From the NCBI RefSeq assembly GCF_032121415.1, contig NZ_CP135079.1, positions 310,001 to 374,000 of the forward strand: 64,000 nucleotides of DNA, written 5' to 3'. A program made the position numbers and the translations under genes. This stretch comes from Streptomyces parvus (GTDB lineage Bacteria > Actinomycetota > Actinomycetes > Streptomycetales > Streptomycetaceae). The notes below the pieces were generated by a model, which was given only the letters and a program-made list of their open reading frames with translations, was not told the DNA's origin and did no database searches. Below, in pieces: positions 63,342 to 64,000 of this stretch (the stretch's first letter is position 1; every line of letters begins with the position of its first letter).

Positions 63342-63821
63342 ATGGCACGCCGACTCCGTACCGTGGGCAGGGAATTCACCGACTCGGCGCCGATGCGGCT
63401 GGTGTTCGCCGCCGAGGTGTCCGCGCCGCCGGACGTGGTGTACCGCGCGCTCGCCGACGATGTCGCGTCCTGGCCGTCCTGGTTCACCGCCGTCACCCGG
63501 GCCACGTCCACCGACACGGGCGCGGGCCGGGAGGTGCGGCTGCGGGGCGGGATCCGTTTCCGCGAGACGATCGTCATCTCCGAGCCGGGCAGCTGCTACG
63601 CCTACCGGGCCGACGAGACCAACGCACCTGGTCTGCGGGCCCTGCTGGAGGAGTGGCGGCTCACTCCGGAGGGGTATGGCACCCGGGTGCAGTGGACCTT
63701 CGCGGCCGACGGGACGGGGCTGTTCCGCCTGGTGCTGAGCCTGGGCCGGGCCGGGGTGGGCCGGTCCTTCCGGGGTGCCGTGCGCCGCCTGGACACGCGG
63801 CTGGCGACGACGACGCCCTGA
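63342..63821 (+). CDS. SRPBCC-family protein
   Basis: A 159-residue protein with the Bet v1/START fold: FAAEVSAPPDVVYRALADDVASWPSWFTAV at the N-terminus (key blocks VSAPPDVVYRAL, SWPSWF) and SFRGAVRRLDTRL at the C-terminus. GGGAGG lies about 8 nt before the ATG. Position after the SDR/DUF2867 gene, same strand, suggests a shared transcript. A ligand-binding or cyclase role is possible; the ligand is unknown. Confidence 0.85.
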   Translation: MARRLRTVGREFTDSAPMRLVFAAEVSAPPDVVYRALADDVASWPSWFTAVTRATSTDTGAGREVRLRGGIRFRETIVISEPGSCYAYRADETNAPGLRALLEEWRLTPEGYGTRVQWTFAADGTGLFRLVLSLGRAGVGRSFRGAVRRLDTRLATTTP

Positions 63822-63839
63822 GCGGACCGGGTGCGGCCG

Positions 63840-64000
63840 TCAGCAGGGCCAGGCGCCGGTGGCGAGGAAGTCGTCGATGACGGCGGCGTAGGGAGAGATG
63901 TCCAGGCCCTGTTCCTCCAGCCAGGAGTCGGAGTAGTACTTGTCCAGGTAGCGGTCGCCCGGGTCGCACAGCAGCGTGACGACGCTGCCCTGCTCGCCGT
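63840..64000 (-). CDS. PLP-dependent cysteine-synthase-family protein (partial, C-terminus)
   Basis: The C-terminal 52 residues of a protein cut by the right edge. They read GEQGSVVTLLCDPGDRYL, DKYYSDSWLEEQGLD, and end LATGAWPC. The CDPGDRYLDKYY block, followed by a Trp-rich tail, is typical of the actinobacterial cysteine synthase/cystathionine beta-synthase group that makes cysteine from O-acetylserine or related substrates. The catalytic lysine lies outside the window. It converges on the SRPBCC gene with an 18-bp gap. Confidence 0.75.
   Translation of the reverse strand, partial: GEQGSVVTLLCDPGDRYLDKYYSDSWLEEQGLDISPYAAVIDDFLATGAWPC

Overview
The window is chromosomal DNA of a Streptomyces or very close relative. 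GC is very high and third codon positions are almost all G or C. GTG and TTG starts are common. Recognisable markers are a WhiB-family protein, a streptophobe membrane protein, a DUF5753-type XRE regulator, an Rv1747-like FHA-ABC exporter, a RheA/Hsp18 pair and a CBM2-FnIII-GH18 chitinase with its paired promoter repeats. I see no rRNA, tRNA, insertion sequence, prophage or CRISPR array.

Layout. 1-3264 (minus): a ribose/galactofuranose-type sugar ABC importer (permease cut by the left edge, double ATPase, lipoprotein binding protein). It faces a secreted GH2 enzyme with a CBM42-like furanoside-binding tail (3839-6187). A secreted tripeptidyl-aminopeptidase-like hydrolase and a 1099-residue GH2 with PA14 and LamG-like domains follow (6309-11502, minus). 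AACGTT-centred sites lie upstream of both glycosidases and of the importer, so this looks like one furanoside-scavenging regulon. 11793-19449: an ATP-binding anti-sigma-like protein, then FHA-ABC exporter, repeat protein and Ser/Thr kinase in one operon, then a streptophobe and a secreted or anchored DUF6777-like protein. The repeat protein ends in a tandem Thr-containing repeat that looks like a multi-site phospho-acceptor for the FHA domains. 19480-23608: YkvA, WhiB, PP2C phosphatase, a divergent XRE/ATP-binding pair, and RNase HI. 23672-32942: an SDR, an ABC exporter, a methyltransferase, a carbonic anhydrase/SulP pair, and a TetR regulator divergent from another SDR with a clear operator, then a quinone-oxidoreductase-like enzyme.

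33168-35691 is a tight three-gene operon: small protein, polyprenyl diphosphate synthase, and a DUF2236 (MpaB/latex-clearing-protein superfamily) oxygenase. This could be a make-and-cleave isoprenoid pathway. 35747-37763 is the chitinase with its promoter. 37974-40262 holds two tandem DUF2267 paralogues and the hsp18/rheA stress pair with the operator between them. 40324-51470: DUF574 methyltransferase, MHS transporter, 5'-nucleotidase, neutral ceramidase, Nudix, Lnt, a membrane protein, a racemase and an HpnB-like glycosyltransferase.

51516-64000: a double TerD protein, a DUF6643-like protein, an Rv1733c-like protein, a beta-helix/AAA+ fusion, a membrane protein whose alpha/beta-hydrolase motifs are split by a long membrane region, a DeoR regulator, two SRPBCC proteins, an NAD(P)-binding DUF2867-type protein, and the C-terminus of a cysteine-synthase-like enzyme. 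Several convergent gene ends carry strong perfect hairpins.

The best candidates for something undescribed are the FHA-ABC/TR-repeat/kinase module, the polyprenyl synthase-DUF2236 operon, and the beta-helix/AAA+ fusion. All functions are read from motifs by eye; no searches were run.
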